NCBI GenBank assembly: GCA_022478985.1
Contig: JAKSZP010008012.1
Coordinates: 62,001-126,000 of the forward strand
DNA from: Massospora cicadina
Taxonomy: Eukaryota; Entomophthoromycota; Entomophthoromycetes; Entomophthorales; Entomophthoraceae
Reading direction: 5' to 3'
Length of the DNA stretch: 64,000 nt
The translations under genes and the position numbers were made by a program. The stretch's first letter is position 1; each line of letters begins with the position of its first letter. A model generated the notes under the pieces. The model did not search any database, had not been told where the DNA came from, and saw only the letters and a program-made list of their open reading frames with translations. Below are positions 1-11,614 of this stretch, piece after piece.

Positions 1-418
1 ACTCTAGCTACTGCAAATGAACAGTAAACGTTCTGGATATAATTTTCAATGTCATCTAGATAAAATAGGATGCAGGAAGTCTTAAATTGCAAGGACATTA
101 ACCATAGGCTGAAAGGTTGTGGGGTATTGCACAGCCCCTACGGCATTCTAGTGGGTTGGTAGATGTCCTAAGCCATAATCATAGTGCATTTTTCCTATGT
201 TTCTTTGGGCATCTCTATATTTTAAGAGCCAGAAGTCAAATCCATGGCTGAAAGTATTGCGCCACCTAAGATGTCCAGCGCATCATCAATCCTCAGTAAA
301 AATTATAAAGCTTTTTGCTAATACTATTAAGCTTCAAATGGTTATTATCACGCGGGTAAAATTATCCTTTTTTCTTGCCAAATCAACATTGGGGAATCCT
401 AAGGCTCTTAAAAGCACT
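1..418 (-). pseudogene. E2 reverse transcriptase, palm fragment
   Basis: Read on the minus strand, this matches E1's RT at about 3.6-4.0 kb base for base over long stretches. The conserved stretch around the invariant Pro-Gln of the palm is followed by a Tyr-Leu-Asp-Asp catalytic box at 62-51. This is the only one of the seven gypsy RT boxes in the window with both aspartates unchanged. The frame is nevertheless broken by stops and shifts. The block ends at 418-423, where E1 is inserted. Confidence 0.75.
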
Positions 419-423
419 AACAT
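419..423. repeat. Target-site duplication of E1, left copy (AACAT)
   Basis: AACAT lies directly before the TG start of the E1 LTR. The right copy is GACAT at 18307-18311. The uninterrupted E1 RT has AGCAT at the same alignment position, so both copies derive from one target. Confidence 0.7.
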
Positions 424-1229
424 TGTTGAAATCGGCGCTTAGGCACTGTAGTTAAGAGGGCTAAGCATTAACTCAAATGAATAAGGTGCTATATGAAGAC
501 AGCCATCCTAGTAAACATGAAACAAAATGACAATTTTGGAAAAAGTGTTCTTTATTATAAACAGAATCCGCGTACAATGCAGTTTGAGTACTCCAAAAGG
601 CTCAACATTTTTCTTCTCAGATATCTCCTCTGCTAGATTCCAATCTAGCTATGTTGGAAGAAGATCCATTCCCTCTTAGAATTCAGTCTACTTATCCCCA
701 TATGTTAGCGTTCCTATTGGTGCTTCTCATGTTTACTAAGCATCACTCTGAAGTAGTAGACTAATGGGCTAATAATCCAAATTGGATTAATCGAACAAAT
801 TACAAAGTCTCAACGGAATTCAATTATAGAAATTAAAAATAATTTCATTAGAGTTCCAGCAAAACGCTATAGTAGAATAGGATTCCTCCCACCAAATTAT
901 TTTATGATGGTGCGAGGGCAAGATAATGGATAAGTAATAGGTAGCAGAAGCAGATCAAATTCGCTGAGGCCAAAGGCCTAAGCTATTACTAGATTGAGGG
1001 GATAAAAGTTGCAGTGGGGGTTCTGGAGTTTGATTCTACAGGTTTACAATTCTCCAATATAGGGCCAAAAGCACCATGAGTAAGCTAATAACCTTCAGCA
1101 CTCCTTAAAAAGTTGAGGCCTGTGCACTTAAGGCTCCATATACCATCAAAGCTCGTTTCTAGGCACTGGTGAAATATAGATATTAAACACGTATTGCTTA
1201 AACTGATGGCTGGTCAAACGATTGCAACA
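424..1229 (-). repeat. E1 3' LTR (806 bp)
   Basis: It starts TGTTGAAAT and ends TTGCAACA, giving TG...CA termini. It aligns along its length to the split copy at 10971-11614 and 18140-18306, and its first part to the E2 LTR at 26483. Shared landmarks are the run around 560-700 (the motif ending GAGTACTCC, then a CT-rich segment) and the block 1060-1229. Confidence 0.85.
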
Positions 1230-2350
1230 TTTCTACCCACTTGACCAAATGTCAGGTAAAAAAAATGGGTGGGGGGTCCAACCAATTATTGAGGACTAAA
1301 GGCCGGAGGCCTGGAGTGCAGGTAGGCCTTTTTAAAAACTTGGCTTGCACTCAATTAATAAGATGTCCCTTAGTAGGATCCTTCATATTGTAGGTTATAT
1401 TGACTTATTCTCTATGATCTTGAAAGGTTTTTTTCCACACGTGCACCAGTTTGTGGGTTCGCCAAAACTTATAGTTGTCATAGTACCAAATCAATTCTGA
1501 TACCTCAAAAATAGGTAAGATCTTCCAGTCCTTGTTATCTCAGGCTCTACCCTTGACCTTCCACGCAAGAGCGTTCTAGTAAGCAGAGATTTATAATCGA
1601 ATTAACTTCTGGTCAAGCTTCTTAGATGTCTACTCAAACTCATTTGTTCTTCTGCAACACATTAATAAAAGAGGAGGCATCGCGGGCCTCTCCCATGCAA
1701 TTAAGCAAACAGGGAATATACCATGACCGAGTAATAAGCCATATTGTAAGCAAATATAGAAGAAGGCAAAAAGAGGCTCCAGCTAGATGTTTTTCAAGCA
1801 ACCAACTTCCTTAAGATATTGACAATCATACCGTTCAACCATTTGATGGTACCCTAAGTTTCCAGGTGATAAGAGGTAGATAGCACCCCACGGATGCCCA
1901 TTAGATCATCGAGCTTCAGAATTATTTGGGACGTAAAGTTGGCCTCATTTCCTATTAGTAAAAACTGGGGACAACCATGCCAAAAATTAACATCCTTAAA
2001 ATGAAGTTAGCGGTAGTTGTGGCCCCTAAGTCCTGTACAGCCTTAGCTTCCACCCACTTGGTTGAATGGTCAATAGCCAAATTAATGCATTTATACAGAC
2101 CCAGAGCATTGGTCAAGGGTCCCACGACGTCCATATAGAATGTATGCTAGGCAAAATTAGGTTTTACTAATTGATAGGGTGTGGCTTTCCAATAAGGGGA
2201 TTTCACTTGACACTTGTGACAACAGTTAAGTGCCTCATGGATATCATGGGACATGGAGTCCCAATAGTAATGTATCCATAATTGTTTAACACCTTTTTAG
2301 ATTTACCATGGCCTGTGGCCTTGTGAGCAGCGATAACCAAGTCTATCCGC
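1230..2350 (-). pseudogene. E1 integrase remnant
   Basis: Minus-strand translation gives an HHCC zinc region near 2330-2190 (a Cys-x2-Cys pair close to 2220), then the core, with a VVGPL box near 2110 and a TNFTSQI-like box near 1940. It ends in a weak C-terminal domain. The glutamate expected in the third catalytic box (near 1880) reads as lysine, and stops interrupt the frame in several places. Integrase would insert the LTR cDNA into DNA; this copy cannot be functional. No polypurine tract could be placed confidently next to the 3' LTR. Confidence 0.7.
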
Positions 2351-2559
2351 TCAGTAGGCCTAGGGAACAAAAAGGTTTGTCCATCAGTACCTTATATGTT
2401 TTACTGTCGTTTACAAAGGTATTCACCCAGATTCTGTCCAACTTCTGCTAAATCTTATTAGTTTTGTTGGTGTACTGCTGGTTAGTCATTTTAGTAAATA
2501 ACTTATTCCTATCACCCAATAAGGCTACCAAATGCAACCTTGCAATTTGTCCACGTTTT

Positions 2560-3010
2560 TGATTCTTTACCACAGGCCATTGTAGAATCTCAAAGTCATC
2601 CCTGTAGCTTTAAGGCCCAGCGGGCTAACCGTCCTTTAAGCTCTATTAGATTCTGGAGACAGCTTAACGAGATATAGTTGGTTACCATGGTAAAATGCAC
2701 TCCGTAACTATACACCTGAATTTGTTTACACGCATAAATAACAGATAGAAACTCTTTCTCAGTAATGGTATAACTCTGTTATTGGTTATCCAGTGTTCAA
2801 CTACAGTATTCAATGGAGTGTTTTTCCCCTTCATTATTAAGATGGGATAGCACCGCCCTTATGGCGTTGAGTGTGGAGTCCGTTTTTATGATAAAAGGTT
2901 TATCAAAATTTAGAACATAAGTATTGGCACTTTGACTAAGCAAAGTCAATTTTTGTCATTGACAAATTGCAGCCACCATCCAATTAAACATAATTCCGGT
3001 CCTGATAAGG
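2560..3010 (-). pseudogene. E1 RNase H remnant
   Basis: On the minus strand a Ty3-type RNase H is recognisable: a block like TDSTLNAIRAVLSH near 2870, the SYTITEKEFL box near 2770, and the tail GRLARWALKLQ near 2620. Two in-frame stops break it. It sits between RT (higher coordinates) and the integrase linker, as expected for Ty3/gypsy pol. Confidence 0.65.
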
Positions 3011-4662
3011 TGAAATAGAGGTTCACATTTTTTAAATTTTAAATTTTACTTGATGTGGGCCAACCTGTGGGTGATACCACACCGATTAAGGGGAGATTGA
3101 ATAGCTGGGAAAGGAGGATAAAACCAAGAAAACGTCAATGCGCGGCGAATGATAGGCCAGGAACTCCATGGACCGCCTTTGAAATTTGCTATCTCAGTTC
3201 AGGGCATTTGTGCACAATGCCAACACAGTCATAACTGTCCCCTACCCAAAGTTCATCGACTAGGATTATACTCAGGGATGCAGTCGTAGAGGGTCCATAT
3301 TCTACCACAGGGGTATCCTCCCCTAAGGCTCACCTGTTTTGCTAAAGTTTTTTATGAACTGGTAATAATAGCCGATCATCCACAAATATACTTGAATTTC
3401 TCACTGCTGATTGGGAGGAAAAATTTTCTCAGTAGTCGTAATCTTAGCAGTCTGAGGCCTTAATCCTTGTTTGTCAGTGACAAACTTCAGGTATTATATT
3501 TGTTTGCAGAAGAAATTGCACTTTTAAGGCTTGATTTTCAAACTGGCTTGTGCCAGCCAGTGGAAAACTTCCTCTAAGTGCTGCAGATGGTCCGTAAACA
3601 TTTTAGAAATCACATTAATATTGTCCAAATACTATAACACATATGAGATTTTCAAATCCCCTAATATGCTATCCATAGCCCGCTGGAAGGTTGCCAGGGC
3701 GTTGCACAGCCTTTGCGGCATCCAAGTGGGTTGGTATAGACTCTGGGCGGTGATCATAGCGCCCTTCTCCAGTTCATACTTCGGCAGATTAATATGCCAA
3801 TACCAAAATGTTTGGTCCATAGTGGAGAAGTATTGGGAACCATTTAATTAGATCAAGTGCGTCATCAATATGAGGTAGCAGATATGAATCTTTCTTGGTA
3901 ATATTGTTAAGCTTACAATAATCTTTTACCACTAATATCAACCCATTATTCTCTTAGTAACCAAAACAAGGGCGGCCCAAGGACTCATAGAGGGTACTAG
4001 CATCCCCTGCTGTACTAGCTAATTAATTTCCGCTTTAAACACACCATCTACTACTTTATAACACCTAATATGATGAAGGTGATTTTTCAGATGGTTACAA
4101 GTCTCAATTTGATGCAGAACATCATGTGCGCACCCCAAATTGTAGTCATATTTTTCAGAAAATACTGCTGTACTTGTCAAATAAGGCCAAATCTTGGCCT
4201 TTTTCGTCTTCTGTCAATCTGAAGAGGCGCTCTCAAGGAATCAGCACACAGACAGCTTGACATTTGCCATCCTTCACTGTAAGTTCTTCTATATATCCAA
4301 AATCATAGATATATAGAACCTCCTCTAATAGAAAAATATGAATGCACGCTACTACCTGGTGTTACTTGACTTTCAATAGGACATAGAACAGGTAAGCTAA
4401 GAGCACCTGAATTTCGCCATATTCTGGCATTTTATACCCAGAAGCCACTACATGATCTAACTTGGCGTGATTAAAAGGGGTGACAACCTTGCCATATAAA
4501 CCCTGAGGAAGGGATAAGAAAATATAGTCCCCATTATAATTTGATGACCCACTGGAAGGGTTAGAGTATAACTAACACGGATAGGATGCTCTTTAATTCT
4601 ATGATCTGTGACAGTAATTTCCAGGTCTGACCATGTAGCCGTAGATACTCAATGTTTAAAGT
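3011..4662 (-). pseudogene. E1 reverse transcriptase and preceding linker
   Basis: The clearest open piece is 3820-3632 (62 aa), which covers the palm from the GYWQIEL-like block through the invariant Pro-Gln to DLKISYVL. The catalytic box at 3631-3620 reads Tyr-Leu-Asp-Asn: the second aspartate has become asparagine. The expected codon pair GAC-GAY would contain a CpG across the codon boundary, and the observed CA fits CpG loss. The stretch 4662-4300 matches the poorly conserved linker after the protease in E2 and D. It stops at 4663, where element S begins. Confidence 0.75.
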
Positions 4663-4667
4663 AGCAT

Positions 4668-5372
4668 TGTTGCAACTCCACCAGTTGAACTCGCAGGTGC
4701 TAACACTGGGGAGCATGACATAGTGGCTGACTTCAGCTGGCTCAGTGCATAACAGTCAGCCAAGATGATAGGGGCTCTATAAGATGCAGCGATGGAAAAG
4801 ACTTTGTTCATTAGAATATAATAATAATTGAGTAAGAATAAGCTAACTAGCATATTCTGCTGAAAATACTTTATTAAAAATAAGACAGTACTATCTATAA
4901 TACTAATGAAAGTAAAAGGGAAATCATGATTTATTGGGAATGGCGAAGAGTGAGTCAATGTTCATTTTTGTTCCCACGTGGATTATCCTTCATTACGTCC
5001 CAAGTAGAAGGTCAGCTGAACTTCTTGATCTAATGGTGATACTTTCACAACATAAGTTAAATTAGTAATAATTTTAAGTAGGAGCTCTTTTTATAGTCCA
5101 GGCTTAGAGGTCTAACTTGCTAGCTTCCATAATGAACAGCTGATGAAGATATTTGGAGCTTTGGGCCACAGATGGTGAAAACATGAGAATATGGCCTTGG
5201 ATTTAGATGAATTAGTTGCAAAGAATATTTAAATGATAATTATCCGAAGTTGGAGTAATTCAGGTAATACTATAATTTGATACCTAAATTGATGATGTAA
5301 ACATGAACCTTAATTTTAGGACTTATAGGACCATTTGAGTAGCTTGGAGGTCAGGTATCGCACAGCAATATA
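4668..5372 (-). repeat. S 3' LTR
   Basis: The start TGTTGCAACTCCACCAG matches TGTCACACCTCTTCCAG at 7784. The two copies share the segment with GTGGCTGACTTCAG, the region ending in TTTGTTCATTA, and several blocks to 5372. Homology does not stop at the likely LTR edge but continues to about 5430. Confidence 0.65.
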
Positions 5373-5429
5373 TGTTAACCTTCTCTGAAGGACAAGACTT
5401 ACACCTTGCAAAGGGAGAATCCTGAGAGA

Positions 5430-7762
5430 GCCCTCCTTAAACCTTGCCCAAGGAGAGTAATTTTTTGTCCAGGTGAATTTAATTAATCCAGTTAAGTGTT
5501 GAGGTATTCATGGAGACTCTTGCTGAAAATTAGCTGTTTAATTATACCAGGTTTTTTAACTAATGAATTTCTGCTTGAGACTCAAAAATGTTCATTGGAT
5601 GATGACTGGTTAAGGTTTGAGCCAGCTCAGTTTGAGTCAAGAGGCCATGCTGGTCTTCACATTGAGGGGAGCCAGGGACAGGTAATGGTCATCCGAAGAG
5701 TCTGACAGCAGCAGGCTTAATGAGCCTATTTTAGCAACCTCAGAGCTTTCAGACTCCTTAGTGCTCTTGCTGGCATTGCAACAGGTAATGAGGACTTCAG
5801 CAGGAGATTCCATGTAGACGGCGAGGCTAAGCAGGTAATTTTGGTTAACTTGAAAAGGTAGGATGAAGTCATTTAAGTAGATCGTCAAAGTGGCTGAGTT
5901 GGGACATGTCAACTTCCATTTGGGAGTTAGCTGGGGACAGATGACAACAGCATGCTTGAGGTGCGTGTAGCTGATGAGATGATTTGGGCACCAGGTATGA
6001 GATGGCCCTGATTTGCACTGAGGACAAACAACTTATACACCGTCAGGTGGCCATCTGTTCCACCTGCAAACAGGCGAGAGAATTTTGTAAAGTGGCGCAT
6101 TTCTGGGTCAAGTAAACCAAAGCCCATTACCTCTTGAAGGTTGATCATCATCAGTGGGCCTTCATCTTGATCCCAATCCATAAAATGATGCATGGAGTGG
6201 GAGAAGTCAGCGAGGGCAATATAATCAACCTTTGTTTTATTTGTAAGGCATTCCAAGTCTGGCTCCACAGCAAAGTAAGTCTCAGTGATTTTCTATCCAA
6301 CTCTAATGGTAGGAACTAACTAAGCAGTCTCAAAGCTGAAGGTGGCTGTGGTAGCATCATATAAGGTGCAAGGTTGAGAGATAAGTTCAACGTAGTACTC
6401 AAGTTCAGGAGAATTTGGAACCTCGCGCTAAAATGTGTGACAGCGTCATGATTCATCTTGATGCAATAGGTGGGGAACATCTCATTTGAGCTGACAACCA
6501 TGTTCCCAACTTTAAGGGACAAAATTTAGCTCAGGTGAACGTTACGTTGGCAATGCCTTGCTGGTTGAGACAACCAGTTGCCTTTCTGAAGTAAAATTTC
6601 TATTTCAAAATTATTTTTCTCTCAGCCTTAAAACAAACCACCCAGATTAATCCCAGGATCAGTTTTGTCAGGACCAGCATTGTTTATGGTGTTATTGGGC
6701 TAATCAAGTATAGAGCAAGCCCTATTTTGTAAGTACCAGCGCTATACCAAGATGAGAGCTGAATTAGGTAATTTGGATGCTTTGTTGCGGTAATATCTGG
6801 ACCAATTTTTTAAGGAGAGCCATTGATTTGATGGGAGAAAGACTTGCTAGTGATAAATCAAGCTTGGCGCTATTGCTACTTGCAAGAAGGTAATACACAA
6901 GTGGTTTATCCTGCGCTTTTGCCTTTCAAGGCGCTTGAGGTACTTAGAGCTTCCATGAGGCTCTCAAGGCTTAATCCCATCATCAAGTTTGTAATTTAGC
7001 TCAACTTGTCCCAGATTAATTGGTTTGGTAGTTCTATCAATGCATGTTGGCTAAATTTTATTTGTAGCTTAATACTTTTTGGGTCCAGACTGTCTAGGAG
7101 CTTAGGTTCCACTTCCAACTCTGAAACAGCAGAGTGAGAAACGAACTCATAATTTTTTAATTACTATTAGTCACCTAATTGAAAACTACCGTTGGTATCA
7201 AATTCATTGGTTTTTATTAAGCTTTAAGCACTCCAATTGGTATTGGTCTTCTTAATCTTACTGGAGGATAAAAATGAGCATGGTTAGCTTCTTCTTATTT
7301 TGGTTCAATTTGTAAAGAGATTTGCAGACTAGTTTCTCACAACTGGCAAGGTATCCTAGAGGCCAGTTATGATTTCCCTGTATGTTCTTTCCCAAGTGTA
7401 TTTTTGTTCACAGGCCAATACGTTCTTGTAGCGCTTTGTTCTTTCATAAAACAAAGTATGGCCTTTTTCAATTTCTTCACTTTATGGTGTTGGCTATATT
7501 GCTCTTTGATATCCAATTCAATTATATCAGGCGTATTTAGTAAGTTGAGCAAGGGCTAAAGTTTACTAGGTGATTAGAAACGTACAGGACCTTCTTGTTT
7601 GGAATACTCAAAGATCTTCTTAGTAAATTTACTTCCCACAGTTACTTCATCTTGACTATTCCAGAGGAGGTAGGAAAGAAGACAAGGCTCTATAGGGCTC
7701 ATGGTAGTTTGCTTCTTTTCGTCATGAGTTGAAGGTTCTTCCTAAGGGTGCATCTCAGAAGT
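5430..7762 (-). other. Interior of S; minus-strand coding remnants of unknown origin
   Basis: The longest open stretches are minus strand: 6522-6316 (68 aa), 6268-5927 (113 aa), 5912-5637 (91 aa) and 7552-7367 (61 aa). None shows a gag knuckle, protease, RT or integrase motif. The 113-aa piece contains GGTDGHLTVYKL, which resembles one blade of a WD40 protein of the Sec12/PREB type, so a captured host fragment is possible. That reading is an inference from one short motif. The rest of the interior shows nothing I recognise. Confidence 0.35.
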
Positions 7763-7781
7763 GCCCATGTAGTGAGCACCA
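7763..7781 (-). promoter_or_regulatory. Primer-binding site of S
   Basis: The minus strand reads TGGTGCTCACTACATGGGC two bases inside the LTR end. It matches the PBS of D at 45643-45661 over its first 14 bases and begins with the TGG expected to pair with a tRNA 3' CCA. Confidence 0.65.
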
Positions 7782-7783
7782 GA

Positions 7784-8475
7784 TGTCACACCTCTTCCAG
7801 TTGTACTCTCAGGTGCTAACGCTGGGAAGAATGACATAGTGGCTGACTTCAGGTGGCATAGTGCATCACAGTCAGCTGAGAGGACAGGGGCTTCATAAAA
7901 TGCAGTGATGGAGGAAACTTTGTTCATTAAAAATAGTAACTCAGATAATAATAAGATAACAAGTATATTCTGCTGAAAAAGTACTTTATTAAATATAAGA
8001 CAGTACTAATTATAGTACTTTTGAAAAGAATACAGAAATCATGATACATTTGGGAAAGGTGAAGAGTGATTCACTGGGAATGATGAAGAGTGATTAATTG
8101 TTCATTCTTGATTCCCCCTGGAAGGTCAGCTGAGCTTCTTGATCTCATGGTGATAGTTTCATCACATAAGTTTTAGTACTAATCTTAAGTAGGAGCTTTT
8201 CCAATAGACAGGTTTAGAGGTCCGATTTGCTATCCTCCAGAATGAACATGTGATAAGGATATTGGGAGCTTTGGTTCACAGATGATGGAATCATATAGAC
8301 GTGGCCTTGGAATTAGGTAAATTATTTGAGAAAAATAAAATGATTATTAACTAAAATTGGGATAATTCAGGTATTTTTCCAAATTTGAAACCTAAATTGA
8401 ATGAAAGCCTAAACCTTAATTCGTGACTTATGGGATCATTTGAGTAGCTTGAAGGTCAATTCCTGGTCATCAGTA
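7784..8475 (-). repeat. S 5' LTR
   Basis: This is the partner of 4668-5372. Its low-coordinate end (TGTCACACC) abuts the PBS. The high-coordinate edge is uncertain, because similarity to the left copy runs past it into the E1 protease as far as about 8540. Confidence 0.6.
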
Positions 8476-8483
8476 TATGTCAA

Positions 8484-8960
8484 CCTTCTCTGAAGGACAA
8501 GGCTTACACCTTTCATAAGGAGAATCATAAGAATCGTCTTTGAATACAAGGTTAACAAACCCTTGCTTTAATGTTGTGGCTGCATCCTTCCTGTTATATA
8601 AGAGTGGTAGGGCTTGTCCTAGTATTTCAAAAATATTTCCTTCAAAGTCGGCTTTGACTCCATGTTTCCTTAAAAATGACGTCCCAATTAAGAAATCGTA
8701 ATTTCTGTTAGGAAATACAATGGTGGGGACGGAGATTACTAGGGTACCAAAGTGCAATGATAACGCACTTTATGCTCCTTTTGAAGTCGTAGTATGGTGG
8801 CCAGCGGTGCCATAGACTTTATGATGATCTAAATCTGAGCAAGCCCTAACTTTCTCACCAATAGGGTGGATCAAATATTAATTGGTGCTCCACAGTCTAC
8901 AATAGCTCAGACTTTAAGCTTATTTACAACCTAATTAACTTATTTACACTTACAAAAAAT
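8484..8960 (-). pseudogene. E1 aspartic protease (retropepsin)
   Basis: Open frame 8757-8470 (95 aa) carries the C-terminal half with the block YDFLIGTSFLRKHG, typical of the Ty3-type protease flap and core. The active site lies upstream at 8897-8886 and reads Asp-Cys-Gly-Ala, with Cys where Ser or Thr is usual, and with stops on either side. The protease would mature the gag-pol polyprotein. Its C-terminus ends close to where S is inserted. Confidence 0.75.
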
Positions 8961-10945
8961 ATTAAAAGGGCTTGTTGTGAGGACATCCACATTATCCTTT
9001 TGATCTAAAATTTTTGTAACTCATCACACAACTGCGGACTAGATTCCTTCAACGCCTTGATGGGTGCCTCCACTTGACACCAGTCAACTTGGGGCCTCAG
9101 TAGACATGGGATCTTCTGAGTATTTCAACTGTTGAGCATAAGGTTTTAAAACTACCTCATCCTCTGACTCAATGGCAAATTTTTCTTCAAAGAGGGTGGT
9201 CGCCGCTATACTAACATTATTTTGACTCCAAGACTGCAGAAGGCAGCTCAGTAGAATCACTCATACGTCGCATAGAAGAGTGTTGTGGTAATTTCTTGGG
9301 ATTTTTTTTAGAGTATGCAGAAGTAGAAAAATCCTGATTCTAATCCACTCTGTATTTTCCACCTCTTTATCATCCACAGGGTTAATGCATGAACTTCAGG
9401 TCTTGCGCTAAGCTTAGGACAGCAATTGGCATAATGGCCCAATCCTCTGCATTAGTTACAAATGATCTGGCTAACGTCCAATTTTTCTGAAAGAGGGCCA
9501 TAAGGCGGATGTGGGGGTAACTCTTTCTTTGGAAAAATGGCCTTAGGACGTGATTTTTAAAGCTCCTGATAGCTCTTGTTAGGTGCTAAAAAAGTAACAG
9601 CGCAACTTCAGAGTAATTCACCATGTGACTGTTATCGTTTTCCTCATTCAACACCAAAAACAGTACACAATATAAATTTTGGTAATTCTCGCAGGAAGGT
9701 GGAGAGCAATTTTAGCATCAAATCCATTAATCACATTGGTCCCTTACAGCGTTCGAGCTATAAAAAAGTTCTGCAAGAGCTTTCACCGTTTCATCTTTCT
9801 TAAATAAGATGTTAAGAAATTCAGTTTTGTGGATGGTCATACAATCTGCCCCGCTGATCCTACATTGAAAAGATCCTTGGCGTTGTGGATGGTAATGCCC
9901 TTCTTCTGTGACTTAAAAATCACTAACCCTGACTCTCAGTGTCCAATAAGTTCATGATAGTCGCCAACTTAGCATTCTCTGAAGCTCTGGCCATGCTAAT
10001 CTCGAATATTCTAATAGAATTATATATATTAGCTTTTTTTTCAAATTTCAGCATTTTGATCAGATAACATGAGCAGGAGGCTCATGTGGATAGGCCCCTA
10101 AGACCCTGGTTCACCCCTCCTTGACTTCGCATGTGGAGAAGTTGAGATATAAGCGTGAACTGGCCCTAAACCATTGGCGCAGCTTGAGTAGGAGCGCATA
10201 CAGGATTAGGTGTAGCGGCACTAGTGAGATTGCATGCAGGGTGAACTGGTGGTTTACAATTATTTGAGTCAGATAACTCAGGGGGTGGAGTAGTTGGCAT
10301 CTAAGGCCAAGACTAGGCTCCAACCCCTAGAGCGGAGGTGAGAACCATAGACAATTCTGGTATCCCCGCTGCCTCATCGCCCTTGATATTTTCATTCAAT
10401 ACCAAATATTCAGGTTCCTCATGGCTAATATTACCAACCTGGATGGCCAAGGAACTACTAAAATAGTTCCACATGGTACCAAAATGGAAGTGTTCCGCCT
10501 GTAAAAACTTCCATAAAAATTCAACTTTTGAGTGGTGGCCAGAAATTGCGCGTTCATATTAATATTATCATTTATGAAAGACCTAACCTTCTGGCCCTTG
10601 GTTTTTACCTCAAGTTCTAAGGCCTCAATGAGTTGATACAAAACACTATCAGAATGAACAGCTCCAGTCAAATCTGCATTCAAGCTCTCTAGGCGACGCT
10701 CATGTATGTCAGTTAACTTGACTAAATCCTTGACTTTCCAAACGTGGCCAAGTATAATATCAGACAATTGGTCAACGTGAGCGTTAAAAGCTGCTCGTAC
10801 TTGGCAAACATCATCAGACTAAATTTGCAAGGCCGCTAGGGCGACCTCTTCAACTTCTAACACTGGTACTGCTTTTAATGGAAGTGCTCCTTTCTTGAAA
10901 CTACTGGGACCCATACTTGAATTTTTTAAACTAAAAGGAAATAGA
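8961..10945 (-). pseudogene. E1 gag with CCHC knuckle
   Basis: The longest open piece is 10767-10396 (123 aa), rich in charged and helical segments as in gag. A CCHC knuckle of the form C-x2-C-x4-H-x4-C is at 9460-9419, with an in-frame TAA between the first two cysteines. A likely origin of that stop is CAA to TAA. A tail resembling E2's post-knuckle sequence follows. The start is not identifiable. Gag would build the particle and bind RNA. Confidence 0.65.
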
Positions 10946-10970
10946 GCTTAACCTGAAGTGTGCATCACAA

Positions 10971-11614
10971 TGTTGAAATTAGCGCTTAGGCGTCATATTT
11001 CAAAGTCACAGGTATTAATTCAAATGAACAAGGAGCTTTATTAAGACAGCTGCCTTAGTAAACTTGAAACAAAAGACAAGTTTGGAAAGAGGGTTTTTTA
11101 TTTATAAACAGAAGCTAAGCACAATGTAGTATTGAGTACTCCCAAAGGATCAACTCTTTCTTCTCAGATATTTCTTCTGCTAGGTTCCACTCTAGCTATT
11201 TCAGAAGAAGATCCATTCCCTCTTAGAATTCATTCTAATTATCCCCACATGTTAGCGTTCCTATTGGTACTTCTCATGTTTACTAAGAAGAATTCTGAAG
11301 TATTAAACTTATGGGTTTATTAATCCAAATTAAATTAATCTAACAAATTCCAAAAGTTTGACGTATTTGCATTATAGTAGCAATCAACCAATTGAATTAT
11401 AGGCTCCTGCGGAATGCCATAATAAAAATAAGATTACTCCTACCAAATTATTTTAGGTGGGTGCTGGGGACAAGATAATGGATAAGTGCGTAGTTAGTGG
11501 AATCAGATCTAATTCGCTGATGCCAAAGGCCTAAACTATTACTAGATTGAGTGGTTGGACCTTGCATTGAGGGCTCTGAGTTTTTATTTTTGGGTTTATG
11601 ATTCATCAGTATAG
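10971..11614 (-). repeat. E1 5' LTR, first part (split by A)
   Basis: It begins TGTTGAAATTAGCGC and aligns with 424-1050 of the 3' LTR. It breaks off at TATAG (11610-11614), where element A starts, and resumes at 18140. Confidence 0.85.
11610..11614. repeat. Target-site duplication of A, left copy (TATAG)
   Basis: The right copy is TGAAG at 18135-18139 (3 of 5 identical). The unoccupied site in the other E1 LTR reads TATAG followed by GGCCAAAAG; the right flank here reads TGAAG followed by GGTCAAAAG. Confidence 0.6.

Larger units (their letters stand above)
4668..8478 (-). mobile_element. S: small LTR element inside E1 pol (about 3.8 kb)
   Basis: Two related about 700-bp blocks (4668-5372 and 7784-8475) have TG-type outer ends and flank a 2.4-kb interior. 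A primer-binding site lies just inside the right block (7781-7763), which makes this a minus-strand LTR element. E1's protease-to-RT linker reads on across it. The flanks AGCAT (4663-4667) and AGTAT (near 8479) may be a diverged 5-bp duplication. No RT or integrase was recognised, so it is probably non-autonomous. Confidence 0.6.

Noticed and set aside
4656..4958. 100-aa minus-strand frame as a membrane protein gene
   Set aside because: It lies entirely within the S LTR region, and the related LTR copy at 7.78 kb does not conserve it as a full frame.
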